Shown here one piece after another: positions 1 through 11,527 of a stretch of 64,000 bases of DNA. The position numbers and the translations under genes were made by a program. The notes below the pieces were generated by a model. The model was given only the letters and a program-made list of their open reading frames with translations. It was not told the DNA's origin and did no database searches. Each line of letters starts with the position of its first letter. Position 1 is the first letter of the stretch. This DNA is from Amoebidium appalachense (lineage: Eukaryota; Ichthyosporea): assembly GCA_963693365.1 (NCBI GenBank), contig CAVNZM010000010.1:1178001-1242000 (forward strand), read 5' to 3'.

Positions 1-2
1 GG

Positions 3-1478
3 GTCCCGACGGCACTTGTGCCTGAGGTTTTGCATATGGTGCATGAGCATCCCATGGCTGGTCATTTAGGTGTAAATAGGACGTTGCTTCGTGTTAATCG
101 TTCGTATTTTTGGCCGGGTATGAGTAGGGAGGTGAGGGATTATGTGTTGTCATGCATGCATTGTCAGGAAAGGAATGAGAGTCCCCACTCTCGTTCCCGC
201 CCGTCGTTTATTAGGGATTTTAATGTTCGTATGTTTGAAAGGGTAGCAGTGGATGTGGTCGGTCCTTTTAATTTTACGGTTGAGGGTAACACTGTTCTTG
301 TTACCGTCACCGATGTGGCCACTCGTTGGGTTGAAGTTTTTCCTCTCCCCACTGCTAATGCCGTTTTGTTTGCTCGTATTTTTGTGGATGAAATTTGTCT
401 TAGGTTTGGTTGTCCTCGTGTTTTGTTAACGGATAGGAGTCGTGTGTTTTTAAATCAGTTGGTGTCGGAGGTGTGTAAAATTTTAAGGGTAGCTCATATC
501 ACTACGTCTGCATATCACCCTCAAGCAAATGCCATCTCTGAACGTGTGCATGCAGTGTTTCAGAAGTCCTTTGGCAAAATGGTGGATGTGGAGGCTAATG
601 ATTGGGATCATATGTCTAGGTTTATTGCTCATTCATATAATTCTACCCCTCATGCTGTGACTGGTTTTTCTCCGTTTTATTTGGTCTATGGGCAGGAGGC
701 TATTAGTTTGTTAGATACGGCACTTTTGCCGATGGGGGGGGCTGACCGACTAACTTATCCCCACTGGACTGAGTTCCGGGAGCAGCTACTAACCCGGGCC
801 CGGGCTGCACGTGATGCAGCTCTGGCCCGTACACAGCAGGCACAGGCACGTACAGACGTGTCCACACGTCCGTTACGTGAATTTGCCGAGGGTACTTTAG
901 TTTTAATTAGGGATCATACTAGGAAGAAGAGATATAAGCAGGAGCAGGAAGGTAAGGGTGAAGGTGAAGGTCTTCGTAAGTATGGTAAGAAATGGTTGCC
1001 TCTTTTTATCGGTCCGTATAAAATAGTGGCTAGGTTAGGTCCGACGGAATATAAGGTGCAGAGGTTAGATAATGAGAGTGATGTTAGATTTTATAATGTA
1101 GATGATATAAAGGAATATTATGATAGGGCCCTTAGGGTTAAACGGCCGGAGGGCCGTCGAGTGTTAGATGCATTCACCCCCGACTATGACGGGTCGGTGG
1201 ATGTATCGGAGGCTGCAGTAGATAAAATTATGGATAAAAAGGTTATCGAAGGTAAGGAAGGTAAGGTAAATTATTATTTAATTCGTTTTGAGGGAGGTTA
1301 TCAGGAAGATCAGTGGTTGCCTGAGTTTCATTTGGATTGCCCGTTTTCTATTTGTGCTTATGAGGCTAGATTAGTGCAGAGGGAGTTGCCTAGTGCTCCC
1401 TCTCGGCCAAAGAGAGTTATTCCTCAGTTTAATCGTGGTGTGAAAAAGTCGGTGGGGGAGGGGGCCGGGGGGGAGTGA
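3..1478 (+). CDS. Ty3/gypsy chromovirus integrase with chromodomain (3' end of pol)
   Basis: The frame is open from the window edge, so this is the C-terminal part of a polyprotein that begins upstream. Numbering from the GTG at 18, an HX4H...CX2C zinc-binding region (H11, H16, C46, C49) precedes the catalytic core. The integrase triad is D79 (AVDVVGPF), D139 (LLTDRSRVF) and E175 (ISERV), with the DX35E spacing intact. A GPY/F module follows (LFIGPYKIVARLG), then a chromodomain near residues 400-455 containing YYLIRFEGG and DQWLPEF. The order integrase, GPY/F, chromodomain is diagnostic of chromoviruses, in which the chromodomain directs integration to marked chromatin. No frameshift or stop is seen, so this part looks recently active. 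The stop is TGA at 1476-1478, just before a purine-rich stretch. Confidence 0.93.
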   Translation, partial: VPTALVPEVLHMVHEHPMAGHLGVNRTLLRVNRSYFWPGMSREVRDYVLSCMHCQERNESPHSRSRPSFIRDFNVRMFERVAVDVVGPFNFTVEGNTVLVTVTDVATRWVEVFPLPTANAVLFARIFVDEICLRFGCPRVLLTDRSRVFLNQLVSEVCKILRVAHITTSAYHPQANAISERVHAVFQKSFGKMVDVEANDWDHMSRFIAHSYNSTPHAVTGFSPFYLVYGQEAISLLDTALLPMGGADRLTYPHWTEFREQLLTRARAARDAALARTQQAQARTDVSTRPLREFAEGTLVLIRDHTRKKRYKQEQEGKGEGEGLRKYGKKWLPLFIGPYKIVARLGPTEYKVQRLDNESDVRFYNVDDIKEYYDRALRVKRPEGRRVLDAFTPDYDGSVDVSEAAVDKIMDKKVIEGKEGKVNYYLIRFEGGYQEDQWLPEFHLDCPFSICAYEARLVQRELPSAPSRPKRVIPQFNRGVKKSVGEGAGGE

Positions 1479-1746
1479 TGCAAATACACGTAGACACACG
1501 GGGGGAGGGGGAGGGAGGGGGAGGAGACCGAGGAGGAGTGTGAACGTAGTCGTAGGAATTTAATTTATTATCATAGGTGTCTCCGTAGGTATCAAGCTTA
1601 TGGTGTAGATTAATTTATTATTTTTCTTCGTAATTTATTTAATTTAATTTTTTTTAGGAGACTGATTAGTCTATGTCTTTTTAGGGGGTGTTAGATGTAA
1701 TGTGACTGAGGTGGGACTCAGCTTTTCCGGGGGCCGGGGGGGGAGT
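1479..1746 (+). other. Retroelement 3' untranslated region and polypurine tract
   Basis: This is non-coding sequence between the integrase stop and the putative 3' LTR. It begins G-rich, becomes T-rich near 1560-1660, and ends with a purine-dominated tract at 1728-1746 directly before the TG that would open the LTR. In LTR elements such a tract primes plus-strand DNA synthesis. The assignment rests on position and composition only. Confidence 0.5.
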
Positions 1747-2461
1747 TGACATATACTAATCCGTCTCAGCAGATTAGCCTAAGTCTACGATCGAGATCGG
1801 GGGGGGGGGGGGGGGGGGGGTGGCCCGGGTCCACAGATCATCAAGATCAAGTCCGGGGCCTCAAGATAGCTGTACAGCTGCGTGCATCTTGCCTCTGCCG
1901 GCGCAGGGCATTGGACCACGTCAGCCGGGACAGCCGTCCAATAGAATTCTAATTAGTGTGTAGGATAGATCGTAGGAGGACTTAGGAATGTCATTGTTCG
2001 GGCAGAAGCCCTTTTGTAAGGATTGGCAAGGTTTGATAGTATATGTTGCCAAACGTATTTATATATTTAGATGTAGAGGAAAGGGGGGGAGGGAGGGGGG
2101 GGAGGATAGTATGAAATGTAGATTTAGACTCTGCGGTGCCACTAGGGGGAGGGTGAGGGGTGAGACTTGGATAAATATATTAGTTGAGTAGATCGACTTA
2201 GCTCGTGCAGGCGCACGATAAAAGTAGATCGGAATGTTAATGGAATGTGGCATCGTAGGGGGCCAGGTGATGATGATCTTGTAGGGCACGGCCTTGATGG
2301 CCTCAGTCGTAACTTAGACTCAATCCGTACGGATCTAAGTTTGCCCGTCGGAGCCTGGTCTTAATAAACTTTACCGTTTTTCTGTACACGTTCGTTCCTT
2401 TTCGTGTGTGTACACTTAGTAGAGTGCCGCGTCTCTAGTACACATACATTAGGATACGACA
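1747..2461 (+). mobile_element. Putative 3' LTR of the chromovirus
   Basis: The interval begins TGACATATAC right after the polypurine tract and ends ATACGACA just before a C run, giving TG...CA ends. It contains a G run at 1800-1820, a TATA-like stretch near 2058, and AATAAA at about 2364-2369, as expected for a promoter and poly(A) signal in an LTR. The 5' LTR lies outside the window, so the repeat cannot be confirmed here. The short ORFs inside it are not genes. Confidence 0.5.
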
Positions 2462-3176
2462 ACCCCCCCCCCCCCCCCCCCCCCCCCCCGGGGGGACCAC
2501 CACCCACCCCACATGAACCTTTGACGATCGATGACGACGATGAGGTGCCAGACCCACGGGGTCTTTTCCTGGGCACCACCACCCACCCCACATGAACCTT
2601 TGACGATCGATGACGACGACGAGGTGCCAGACCCACAGGGTCTTGCCTCCATACTTTATTTACCTTAACAGGACAAAGAGCCGGTACCCACCTATGGGTG
2701 CTAAACATGCACATGATCATTCATGTGCTATAAGAGCAACACAGAAACGAAACACGGAAACAACAGCAGCCATAGGACAAAGAGCCCCAGACCCACAGGG
2801 TCTTGCCTCCATACTTTATTTACCTTAACAGGACAAAGAGCCGGTACCCACCTATGGGTGTAAACGTGCACATGATCATTCATGTGCTATAAGAGCAACA
2901 CAGAAACGAAACACGGAAACAACAGCAGCCATAGGACAAAGAGCCCCAGACCCACAGGGTCTTGCCTCCATACTTTATTTACCTTAACAGGACAAAGAGC
3001 CGGTACCCACCTATGAAACGAAAAACGGAAACAACAGCAGCCATAGGACAAAGAGCCGGTACCCACCTCTAGATGATAACGTAGCCTTATAGCTGCTGAT
3101 GACTTCATGGGCCAACCTTGCCAAAACCTGTAAAGGAACTCGAGCTAAGAATTAGCTCATCCTACTTGCGAGAAGT

Positions 3177-3208
<32 letters not shown>

Positions 3209-3212
3209 GAGG
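2462..3212. repeat. Tandem repeats (78 bp x2, ~160 bp x3) bounded by C and G runs
   Basis: A pure C run (2463-2489) opens the block. A unit containing ACATGAACCTTTGACGATCG then occurs twice about 78 bp apart (about 2498 and 2576). It is followed by three copies of a ~160-bp unit starting at CAGACCCACAGGGTCTTGCC (2628, 2790, 2948); the last is shortened. A G run of about 28 bases (3178-3205) closes the block. No coding capacity is credible. Confidence 0.85.
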
Positions 3213-4127
3213 GGGCTGACTGAGAGTGGCAAAAAAAGAGTCGACAGAACCAACCTCAAACATAGTAAGGACGGAAACCCGGACCAGAACTTATGAAGTC
3301 TAGAGAAGCAGAAAATAGCTTGAACGATCGGTGGAGGGGATGATAGCTATAGTGCTAACAGCAAAAGTAGTGCCCACAGTTGCTGGTTCATGAACGTGAA
3401 AGGCAACGTGCATCTGCAGCCAGCAGACACACGCACACGCACGCACACACACACACATACACACACACACACACATAGACACAGACACAGACATAAACAC
3501 AGGACGGACACAGACCAGACAGACAAACGCCATATGCACAAAAGCAGGCAACACAAAACTAACCTTCAAAGGGCCTTTCAGAAGAAGCTGCAGCATGCAG
3601 CATGGTCCAAAACAATCAGCACGGTGGCTGCGCGATCTGCGGAGGGGATCTGTGACCAGGCGACCTGCGGGAAGGGAACTGCGACCAGGCGACCTGCGGG
3701 AAGGGACCTGCGACCAGGCGACCTGCGGGAAGGGACCTGCGACCAGGCGAGCTGCGGGAAAGGACCTGCGGACCTGCGGGAAGGGGGAAGAGAAATGGAG
3801 CAAACAACGTGCGTACAGGCTTAAATGGAGAAAAAATTGCAAACCGGATTGGGATTTAGCCAATCACTATTCGCCGCGCCTGATTAGGGAAAAGATAAAA
3901 ATAGATTTCGGCTCGCGCGCGCGCGTGCATCAGCTTGGTGCCCTTAGCGCTACCCTTAGTGCCCTTAGTCACAACTATCAGACTATAGTTACGTGTCCTC
4001 CACTTCTTTGTTCTTGACCATTTTCTCGGCATGAAAGGGTTTCTGTTACTTCTTGCTGTCCTTCTTAGCGTGCTTGCTTGTCTTTTTTTCAACATGGGTG
4101 TCACTGGCGCTTTCGACTTCTTTGAAA

Positions 4128-4167
<40 letters not shown>

Positions 4168-4852
4168 GCGCGCGCGCACGCACACACACTCACACATGCA
4201 CACTGCACACACACACACACACACACATACACACAGGCGCGCATACACAGGCACGCACACACACACAGGCGCACACCTACACAACACACACAGCACATGC
4301 ACACACAAGCGCACACACGCACACACCCTGTTATCCCTGATCATGATGCCCCCTCCCCCCTCCCTCTTCCCCCCCGCGCACCCCCCCCCCCCCCCCCCCC
4401 CCCCCCCACCCACCCCACCCACCCACCTACAAAGACGAAAACATTGTACATGTATTGCATACACAAATATACTCGCACATATACATACACACATTCACTT
4501 TAATCTTTCAGGCTACATGTGCAATTGGCATTAATTATGCACAGTCGATAGAATTCGTTGTGAAACCCCCCCCCCCCCCCCCCCCCCCCCTCCTCGTTCC
4601 CCCCATATGCAATGGGGAAAATATTGTTTCCCGCTATTAATTAAAAAATCACCGTTCTAACTTCCTAAGACCGAACCACTTGTAACACCGACAGTTTCGG
4701 TTGTGTGGAACCCCCCCCCCCCCCCCCCCCCCCCCCAACCCACCCACCACCACCTTACCAATATTGAGGTGTACACTGCCCCCACATCCCCAACCGTGTG
4801 CTGAATATCCCGTGCTAGGAAACCAATAACGTGAAAGTAACACATGCCGCAT
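3213..4852. repeat. Low-complexity stretch: CA tracts, 30-bp minisatellite, C runs
   Basis: (CA)n tracts lie at 3425-3480 and 4130-4325. A 30-bp unit, GACCAGGCGACCTGCGGGAA followed by ten more bases, is repeated about four times at 3654-3770. Pure C runs occur near 4381-4407, 4567-4590 and 4710-4736. The sequence between them is unique and AT-balanced. I see no gene; ORFs here are repeat translations rich in Thr-His or Val-Cys. Confidence 0.8.
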
Positions 4853-7800
4853 GTGGGTAGTTATTGAAAAAACCAATAATGTCTAGGTAACATGCTATGT
4901 ACATATACTATGCTACAAAGGGGGTTCTATACGAGCTACAACGTTGTGTTTTTTTCGTGTGAACCTCGTACTCCAGGGGCACATTCACCATCCCCCCCAT
5001 AAACTTTGTGGTAAAGTTCTCGTGCTAGAAGCTGTTCTGTGGGTAGTTATTGAAAAAACGAATAATGTCTAGGTAACACATGTACATATTCTATGCTACA
5101 AGGGGGGTTCTATTCGAGCTACAATGTTGTGTTTTTTTCGTGTGACCCTCGTACTCCAGGGGCACATTCACCATCCCCCCCATAAACTTTGTGGTAAACC
5201 TCTCGTGCTAGAGGCTGTTCTGTGGGTAGTTATTGAAAAAACGAATAATGTCTAGGTAACACATGTACATATACTATGCTACAAGGGGGGTTCTATTCGA
5301 GCTACAATGTTGTGTTTTTTTAGTGTGACCCTCGTACTCCAGGGGCACATTCACTATCCCCCCCATAAACTTTGTGGTAAATCTCTCGTGCTAGAGGCTG
5401 TTCTGTGGGTAGTTATTGAAAAACCAATAATGTCTAGGTAACACATGTACATATACTATGCTACAAGGGGGGCTCTATTCGAGCTACAATGTTGTGTTTT
5501 TTTCGTGTGACCCTCGTACTCCAGAGGCACATTCACCATCCCCCCCATAAACTTTGTGGTAAATCCCTCGTGCTAGAGGCTGTTCTGTGGGTAGTTATTG
5601 AAAGACCAATAATGTCTAGGTAACATATGTACATATACTATGCTACAAGGGGGGTTCTATACGAGCTACAACGTTGTGTTTTTTTCGTGTGACCCTCGTA
5701 CTCCAGGGGCACATTCACCATCCCCCCATAAACTTTGTGGTAAAGGTCTCGTGCTAGAAGCTGTTCTTTGGGTAGTTATTGAAAAAACCAATAATGTCTA
5801 GGTAACACATGTACATATACTATGCTACAAGGGGGGTTCTATTCGAGCTACAACGTTGTGTTTTTTTCGTGTGACCCTTGTACTCCAGGGGCACATTCCC
5901 CATCCCCCCCATAAACTTTGTGGTAAATGTCTCGTGCTAGAAGCTGTTCTGTGGGTAGTTATTGAAAAAACCAATAATGTCTAGGTAACACATGGACATA
6001 TACTATGCTACAAGGGGGGTCTATTCGAGCTACAACATTGTGTTTTTTTCGTGTGACCCTCGTACTCCAGGGGCACATTCTCCATCCCCCCCATAAACTT
6101 TGTGGTAAATGTCTCGTGCTAGAAGCTGTTCTGTGGGTAGTTATTGAAAAAACCAATAATGTCTAGGTAACATACTATGTACATATACTATGCTACAAGG
6201 GGGTTTCTATACGAGCTACAACGTTGTGTTTTTTTCGTGTGACCCTCGTACTCCAGGGGCACATTCACCATCCCCCCCATAAACTTTGTGGTAAAGGTCT
6301 CGTGCTAGAAGCTGTTCTGTGGGTAGTTATTGAAAAAACCAATAATTTCTAGGTAACACCTGTACATATACTATGCTACAATTGCAAGGGGGGTTCTATA
6401 CGAGCTACAACGTTGTGTTTTTTTCGTGTGACCCTTGTACTCCAGGGGCACATTCCCCATCCCCCCCATAAACTTTGTGGTAAATTTCTCGTGCTAGAAG
6501 CTGTTCTGTGGGTAGTTAATGAAAAAACCAATAATGTCTAGGTAACACATGGACATATACTATGCTACAAGGGGGGTCTATTCGAGCTACAACATTGTGT
6601 TTTTTTCGTGTGACCCTCGTACTCCAGGGGCACATTCTCCATCCCCCCCATAAACGTTTTGGTAAATTTCTCGTGCTAGAAGCGGTTCTGTGGGTAGTTA
6701 TTGAAAAAACCAATAATGTCTAGGTAACATACTATGTACATATACTATGCTACAAGGGGGGTTCTATACGAGCTACAACGTTGTGTTTTTTTCGTGTGAC
6801 CCTCGTACTCCAGGGGAACCTTCACCATCCCCCCCATAAACGTTGTGGTAAAGCTCTCGTGCTAGAAGCTGTTCTGTGGGTAGTTATTGAAAAAACGAAT
6901 AATGTCTAGGTAACACATGTACATATACTATGCTACAAGGGGGGTTCTATTCGAGCTACAATGTTGTGTTTTTTTCGTGTGACCCTCGTACTCCAGAGGC
7001 ACATTCACCATCCCCCCCATAAACGTTGTGGTAAATCCCTCGTGCTAGAGGCTGTTCTGTGGGTAGTTATTGAAAGACCAATAATGTCTAGGTAACTTAT
7101 GTACATATACTATGCTACAAGGGGGGTGCTATACGAGCTACAACGTTGTGTTTTTTTCGTGTGACCCTTGTACTCCAGGGGCACATTCACCATCCCCCCC
7201 ATAAACGTTGTGGTAAAGGTTTCGTGCTAGAAGCTGTTCTGTGGGTAGTTATTGAAAAAACCAACTTAGTAATGTCTAGGTAACACATGTACATATACTA
7301 TGCTACAAGGGGGGTTCTATTCGAGCTACAATGTTGTGTTTTTTTCGTGTGACCCTCGTACTCCAGAGGCACATTCACCATCCCCCCCATAAACTTTGTG
7401 GTAAATCCCTCGTGCTAGAGGCTGTTCTGTGGGTAGTTATTGAAAGACCAATAATGTCTAGGTAACATATGTACATATACTATGCAACAAGGGGGGTTCT
7501 ATACGAGCTACAACGTTGTGTTTTTTTCATGTGACCCTCGTACTCCAGGGGCACATTCACCATCCCCCCCATAAACTTTGTGGTAAAGGTCTCGTGCTAG
7601 AAGCTGTTCTGTGGGTAGTTATTGAAAAAACCAATAATGTCTAGGTAACACCTGTACATATACTATGCTACAATTGCAAGGGGGGTTCTATACGAGCTAC
7701 AACGTTGTGTTTTTTTCGTGTGACCCTCGTACTCCAGGGGCATATTCACCATCCCCGCCATAAACTGTGTGGTAAATGTCTCGTGCTAGAAGCTGTTCTG
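4853..7800. repeat. Satellite array, ~184-bp unit, 16 copies
   Basis: A unit starting GTGGGTAGTTATTGAAAAAA recurs about every 181-190 bp (near 4856, 5041, 5226, 5408, 5588, 5769, 5953, 6137, 6321, 6511, 6693, 6877, 7057, 7240, 7432, 7612). Each unit contains AATAATGTCTAGGTAAC, ACATATACTATGCTACAAGG, a G6 run, TTGTGTTTTTTTCGTGTGAC and a C7 run before ATAAAC. Copies differ at few positions. Shared variants suggest a higher-order pattern: units near 5953 and 6511 share one set, 6137 and 6693 another, and 6321 and 7612 share an inserted TTGCAAGG block. A diverged partial unit lies at 4765-4852. The last unit breaks off into GT-rich DNA. Confidence 0.95.
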
Positions 7801-7996
7801 TGTCTGATGTGTGGATGTCTGTGTATGTTGTGTGTGTGTGCATGTCTGTGTGTGTGTATGTGCTCAGTTGAAAGGGAAGGGGGGGAGAGGGGGGATGCAC
7901 CGTGTGTGTGCATGTGTGCACGTGTGTGTGTGTGCTCTGTGGAGAGGGAAGGGGTGGGGGGAAATGCACCGTGTGTGTGCATGTGTGTGTGTGTGA

Positions 7997-8028
<32 letters not shown>

Positions 8029-8177
8029 TGTGTGTGTGTTGTGTGTTTGTGTGTGTGTGCATGTCTGTGTGCATCGTGTGTGTTGTGTGTGTGTGCATGT
8101 CTGTGCATGTGTGCATGTGCTCGGTGGAGAGGGAAGGGGAAGGGGGGGATTCGTGTCCGTGCATGTGTGCATGTGTG

Positions 8178-8242
<65 letters not shown>

Positions 8243-8324
8243 ATGTATGTGTGTGTGTATGTGCTCAGTTGAGAGGGGAAGGGGAGGGGGGGGGGTGCAC
8301 CGTGTGTGTGCATGTGTGCATGTT
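7801..8324. repeat. Compound GT/TGCATG microsatellite
   Basis: Long (GT)n tracts are interrupted by TGTGCATG words and by three G/A-rich inserts (GAGAGGGAAGGGG type at about 7870, 7940 and 8130, and again near 8270). The whole stretch looks like a repeat of (GT)n plus insert with a period near 70-140 bp. It directly joins the last satellite unit. Long ORFs on both strands are repeat translations. Confidence 0.9.
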
Positions 8325-8834
8325 AATGCAAAGTACACACGGGGGAGTCCGTAGAATTTTTTTCCCGACGGAGGGGGGGGGGACGTGATCGGGGAATTTC
8401 AGTATTTTCTCCAGTCCCGCATGCAACATACCAGCCTTCGTATTCAAAAAACCCAAACACCCTTTCCTTTAGCAAGTAGCTGACTTTCTCACCACCAAAC
8501 GTAGATGGGGGTGGGAGGGAGTGCCCACGTTCACCCACACATCCCCACGGGCATTTGCCGGCCCATCAGGGGGGGTCCAAGAGGGGGGAGGGGGGGTCAT
8601 TCTATAGTGTGCATGTGTTGTGGAGGGAAAAAACGTGCAAAAACCCTCAGAATGGACGGATTTCGATGCAGTTTTTTTTTGTTTTCCCAATGGGAAGGTA
8701 TGTTAATGCAAAGTACACACGGGGGAGTCCGTAGGATTTTTTCCCGACGGAGGGGGGAACGTGGTCGGGGAATTGCAAGACGAAAAATCTAAAATCTCAA
8801 TATCTGCCAAAACCCTCCGAATGGACGGGGGGGA

Positions 8835-8873
<39 letters not shown>

Positions 8874-8958
8874 AGGGGGGGGGGGGGGGGGGGAGGCATC
8901 AAACGTGATGGCTCACACACCCCCACTGAAATTTGCTGGCCCCATAGGTGCGGTTCAT

Positions 8959-8989
<31 letters not shown>

Positions 8990-9120
8990 CATTGTATAGT
9001 GTGCTTTTTTTTTGTGGGGGGGGGGGGGGGTTACACATTGGGTGGTTATTTCCAAGGCAATGGCAACGTCCCCCCCCCCCCCCCCCCCCCCCTCTCCCCG
9101 GCGGGCCCGCCGCTGCGCTG
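8325..9120. repeat. Tandem duplication (~370 bp) with expanded G tracts in the second copy
   Basis: Copy 1 begins at TGTTAATGCAAAGTACACAC (8322) and copy 2 at 8701. Both continue GGGGGAGTCCGTAG, then CCCGACGGAGGGGGG, later GAATGGACGG, then GTCATT(C/G)TATAGTGTGC. In copy 1 the G-rich stretches are short and interrupted (8570-8597). In copy 2 the same places hold nearly pure G runs (8828-8893 and 8959-8988). A C run (9071-9092) ends the block. No gene is supported. Confidence 0.8.
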
Positions 9121-9525
9121 CGGAAGATTACTCTGATCCACTCGAATCCTTTTGTCCCAAACACAGGCTTGCAGGATAAGAAAGGCCTGCACCTTGCAAA
9201 GCTGGATGCCTATTTTGCATCAGAAGGGAACTTCGACCCCAGCCCCAGGCTTGAAGGACGTGGCAATTGCCTAAAGTTCCTGCCGCTACAGCTGCTATTG
9301 TTCCTAGCGGGCTTAACGCCTGCTGAAGCACGGGGGACTCCACGGGGGGATCTGCCTCTTCCAGTGAAAAGAAAAATATTCCCATACAACAGCTGCTATA
9401 TTCGACTGCAAGAAGGTGAGGAGGGAGTGTATCTTAGGGTGGTGGGGTGTAAGGAGTTTTATGGTCGGCGATCCGCACTGCAGTTTCAGGTATGGTTGGC
9501 GTATTTATTCAGGACGTACTGACAG
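9121..9525 (+). other. Unique-sequence island with an unidentified open frame
   Basis: This ~400-bp non-repetitive island sits between homopolymer-rich DNA and an AT-rich stretch. On the plus strand a frame is open from the upstream G-rich region to TGA near 9520. The part after an acceptor-like ACACAG at about 9161-9166 has ordinary composition, with residues such as LAKLDAYFASEGNF and KRKIFPYNSCYIRLQ. I recognise no domain, and the minus strand is also open for 85 codons. It could be an exon of an unseen gene or chance. Confidence 0.25.
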
Positions 9526-10212
9526 AATAGTAAGTATAGCTCTAGTATAGCGTGATGATATTCTTAGGAGCTTCCTAAGGTATGCGATATATATCTTTGC
9601 GTTTTTTTGCGTTTTTTGTGCATTTTTTTATTTTTTATTTTTTAATGTGTTTTTTTAGGGTAAATTCCACGCACCGGCCACTTGCTCCGCGCAGGCATTG
9701 CACCGTTTGCCAAGGTATCTCGCCTAATTTATAGGTACCTTAAATATTATTATAACTAAAACTTCTGTATTTGGCAGTTGAATGCCCCAGTTTTACTTAC
9801 ATTAGACGGATCATGATTGTAATGATAACAGTGCTTCGGATTCTGTTTTGCACCCCTCCAGTAAATCTTTGTTTCCATTGGCTATCAACGCCTCGCGCGC
9901 ACCTGCGCGACGCCTTCATGTTTCATGTTTCAATAAAAGCGTACCTTGTGACGCCTTCATTGTGAATGCAGTGTGAAATTCGATCCTAAAAAACAACCAA
10001 TCAAAAACGTTGGAGTGATCTATCCCACAATCAAATGCGAAATCCCTTTTCCGGCCGTATATATTGAGCTAACCCGCGCATCATGGATCGTGGTCCTGGG
10101 TAATCGGCATTGACCGGGTGGTGAAGACGCCGTGGTTGAGGATAGCGATACGTGCTTTGCTTTTCTATCCCAGGGAACACTTAAAGATCATCTAAATCGA
10201 TCCCATTGAAGC
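9526..10212. other. AT-rich sequence, no feature seen
   Basis: The stretch is T-rich at 9600-9660 and otherwise of ordinary complexity. There is a CAATAAAA word near 9931. I see no gene, RNA gene or repeat that I can support. Confidence 0.6.
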
Positions 10213-11128
10213 CTTAAAGAGGTCCTAAAGTAATCCTAACACAATACCTAATTGCAACTCTGAACATCTTTACGCTACCCCAAATAGGGCGTGAAGATCG
10301 CAGAAAGGTATCACCAATACTTGCCTAAGATTGCGTTAGCATATCACATGCACATACATGGCCTGTCTTGAAGATATAATTTGGATGGCCAATAGCGCTA
10401 CAAAAGAACTCTCCAAAGATCTCCTTAGATGATCCACTGCCTAGCTGTGATATATCCTGACGACATTCTAACGCAATCAGTTCGTTTCGGAAATGTTGCA
10501 TGGCCATACGGGATTAAGAGAGGATAAAGATTGTACTAAGATTTCCGCAGTACATCTTTAACATATCTCTACGCCCATCCCACGAGCGCCTTGTGTCAAC
10601 TTACTTGCGTGTATAATGCATCTTACACACATCTATATAATATGCATCGGTATCTCTCATAGACATCCTGTAGAATGAGTGCAGACGTCTTAAAGAGGTC
10701 CTAAAGTAATCCTCACACAATAGCTAATTGCAACTCTGAACATCTTTAAGCTACCCCAAATAGGGCGTGAAGATCGCAGAAAGGTATCACCAATACATGC
10801 CTAAGATTGCGTTAGCATATCACATGCACAGACATGGCCTGTCTTGAAGATATAATTGGGATGGCCAAAAGCGCTACAAAGAACTCTCCAAAGATCTCCT
10901 TAGATGATCCACTGCCTAGCTGTGATATATCCTGACGACATCCTAACGCAATCAGTTCGTTTCGCAAATGTTGCATGGCCATACGGGATTAGGAGAGGAT
11001 AAAGATTGTACTAAGATCTCTGCAGTACATTTTTAACATATTGCGTGTATATTAATGCATCTTACACACATCTATATAACATGTATCAGTATCTCTCATA
11101 GACATCCTGTAGAATGAGTGCAGACGTC
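10213..11128. repeat. Tandem duplication, ~476-bp unit, two copies
   Basis: The unit starts CTTAAAGAGGTCCTAAAGTA at 10213 and again at 10689. The copies are about 95 percent alike by eye. Copy 2 lacks about 50 bp present in copy 1 (about 10560-10610). Both end with AGAATGAGTGCAGACGTCT. The content is non-coding and rich in short words such as GACATC and TTAAG. It may be part of an unclassified mobile element. Confidence 0.85.
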
Positions 11129-11527
11129 TAAGTTGTCTTTTAGGACATCTGTTAACTACCCCATGTTCCGGGATGATAACAATATGTCCTCAATCCGTCC
11201 AGGATATCTTTAAGACGTAAAAGACCACAAAATTCGAAAGACGTCTTTAATATATCCCGTATGCATCCGCAACCCATCGGACAATTTAAAGGGGGGTTAA
11301 GGACATCCGGACTTGTGCTGATGGGTATAAGTGCACTTCCAGGTGTCTGTATGACATCTTGTCAGACGACTTTACTACGTCTTTAAGATGTCCACTGTCT
11401 TGAATCCATCCCAGACGTATTTAATATATATGGGATGTGTTTCAGACGCCTTGCCATCCTGAAATTCCGGGTTATCCTAAACCCGTCCTAAGCTATCTTT
11501 TAGATATATTAACGACGATAGGACGTC
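11129..11527. repeat. Degenerate GACGTC/TTTAAGACGT-rich stretch
   Basis: Words related to GACGTCTTTAA, GACATC and AGGACGTCC recur in both orientations about every 20-40 bp. The stretch continues the composition of the 476-bp duplication. This resembles a decayed short tandem repeat or the sub-terminal region of a DNA transposon. No coding region is seen. Confidence 0.45.

Noticed and set aside
3595-4017. Apparent repeat protein with ten-residue units (RPAGREL and similar)
   Set aside because: It comes from a 30-bp minisatellite, is open on the opposite strand as well, and runs into unrelated DNA.
5959-6713. Two similar 65-residue minus-strand ORFs in the satellite
   Set aside because: They recur because the satellite unit recurs. 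Most units lack the frame, so no selection is apparent.
4853-7800. CRISPR-like array
   Set aside because: Repeat and spacer do not alternate: the entire ~184-bp unit repeats. The 23-25-bp array at 59174 has no spacers. The DNA is eukaryotic.
7697-8388. Very long ORFs of alternating Val-Cys or Thr-His on both strands
   Set aside because: They are direct translations of (GT)n/(CA)n, open in several frames at once, with no start context or domain. The same applies to similar ORFs in all GT/CA tracts (for example 36883-37588, 51878-52384, 59798-60785).
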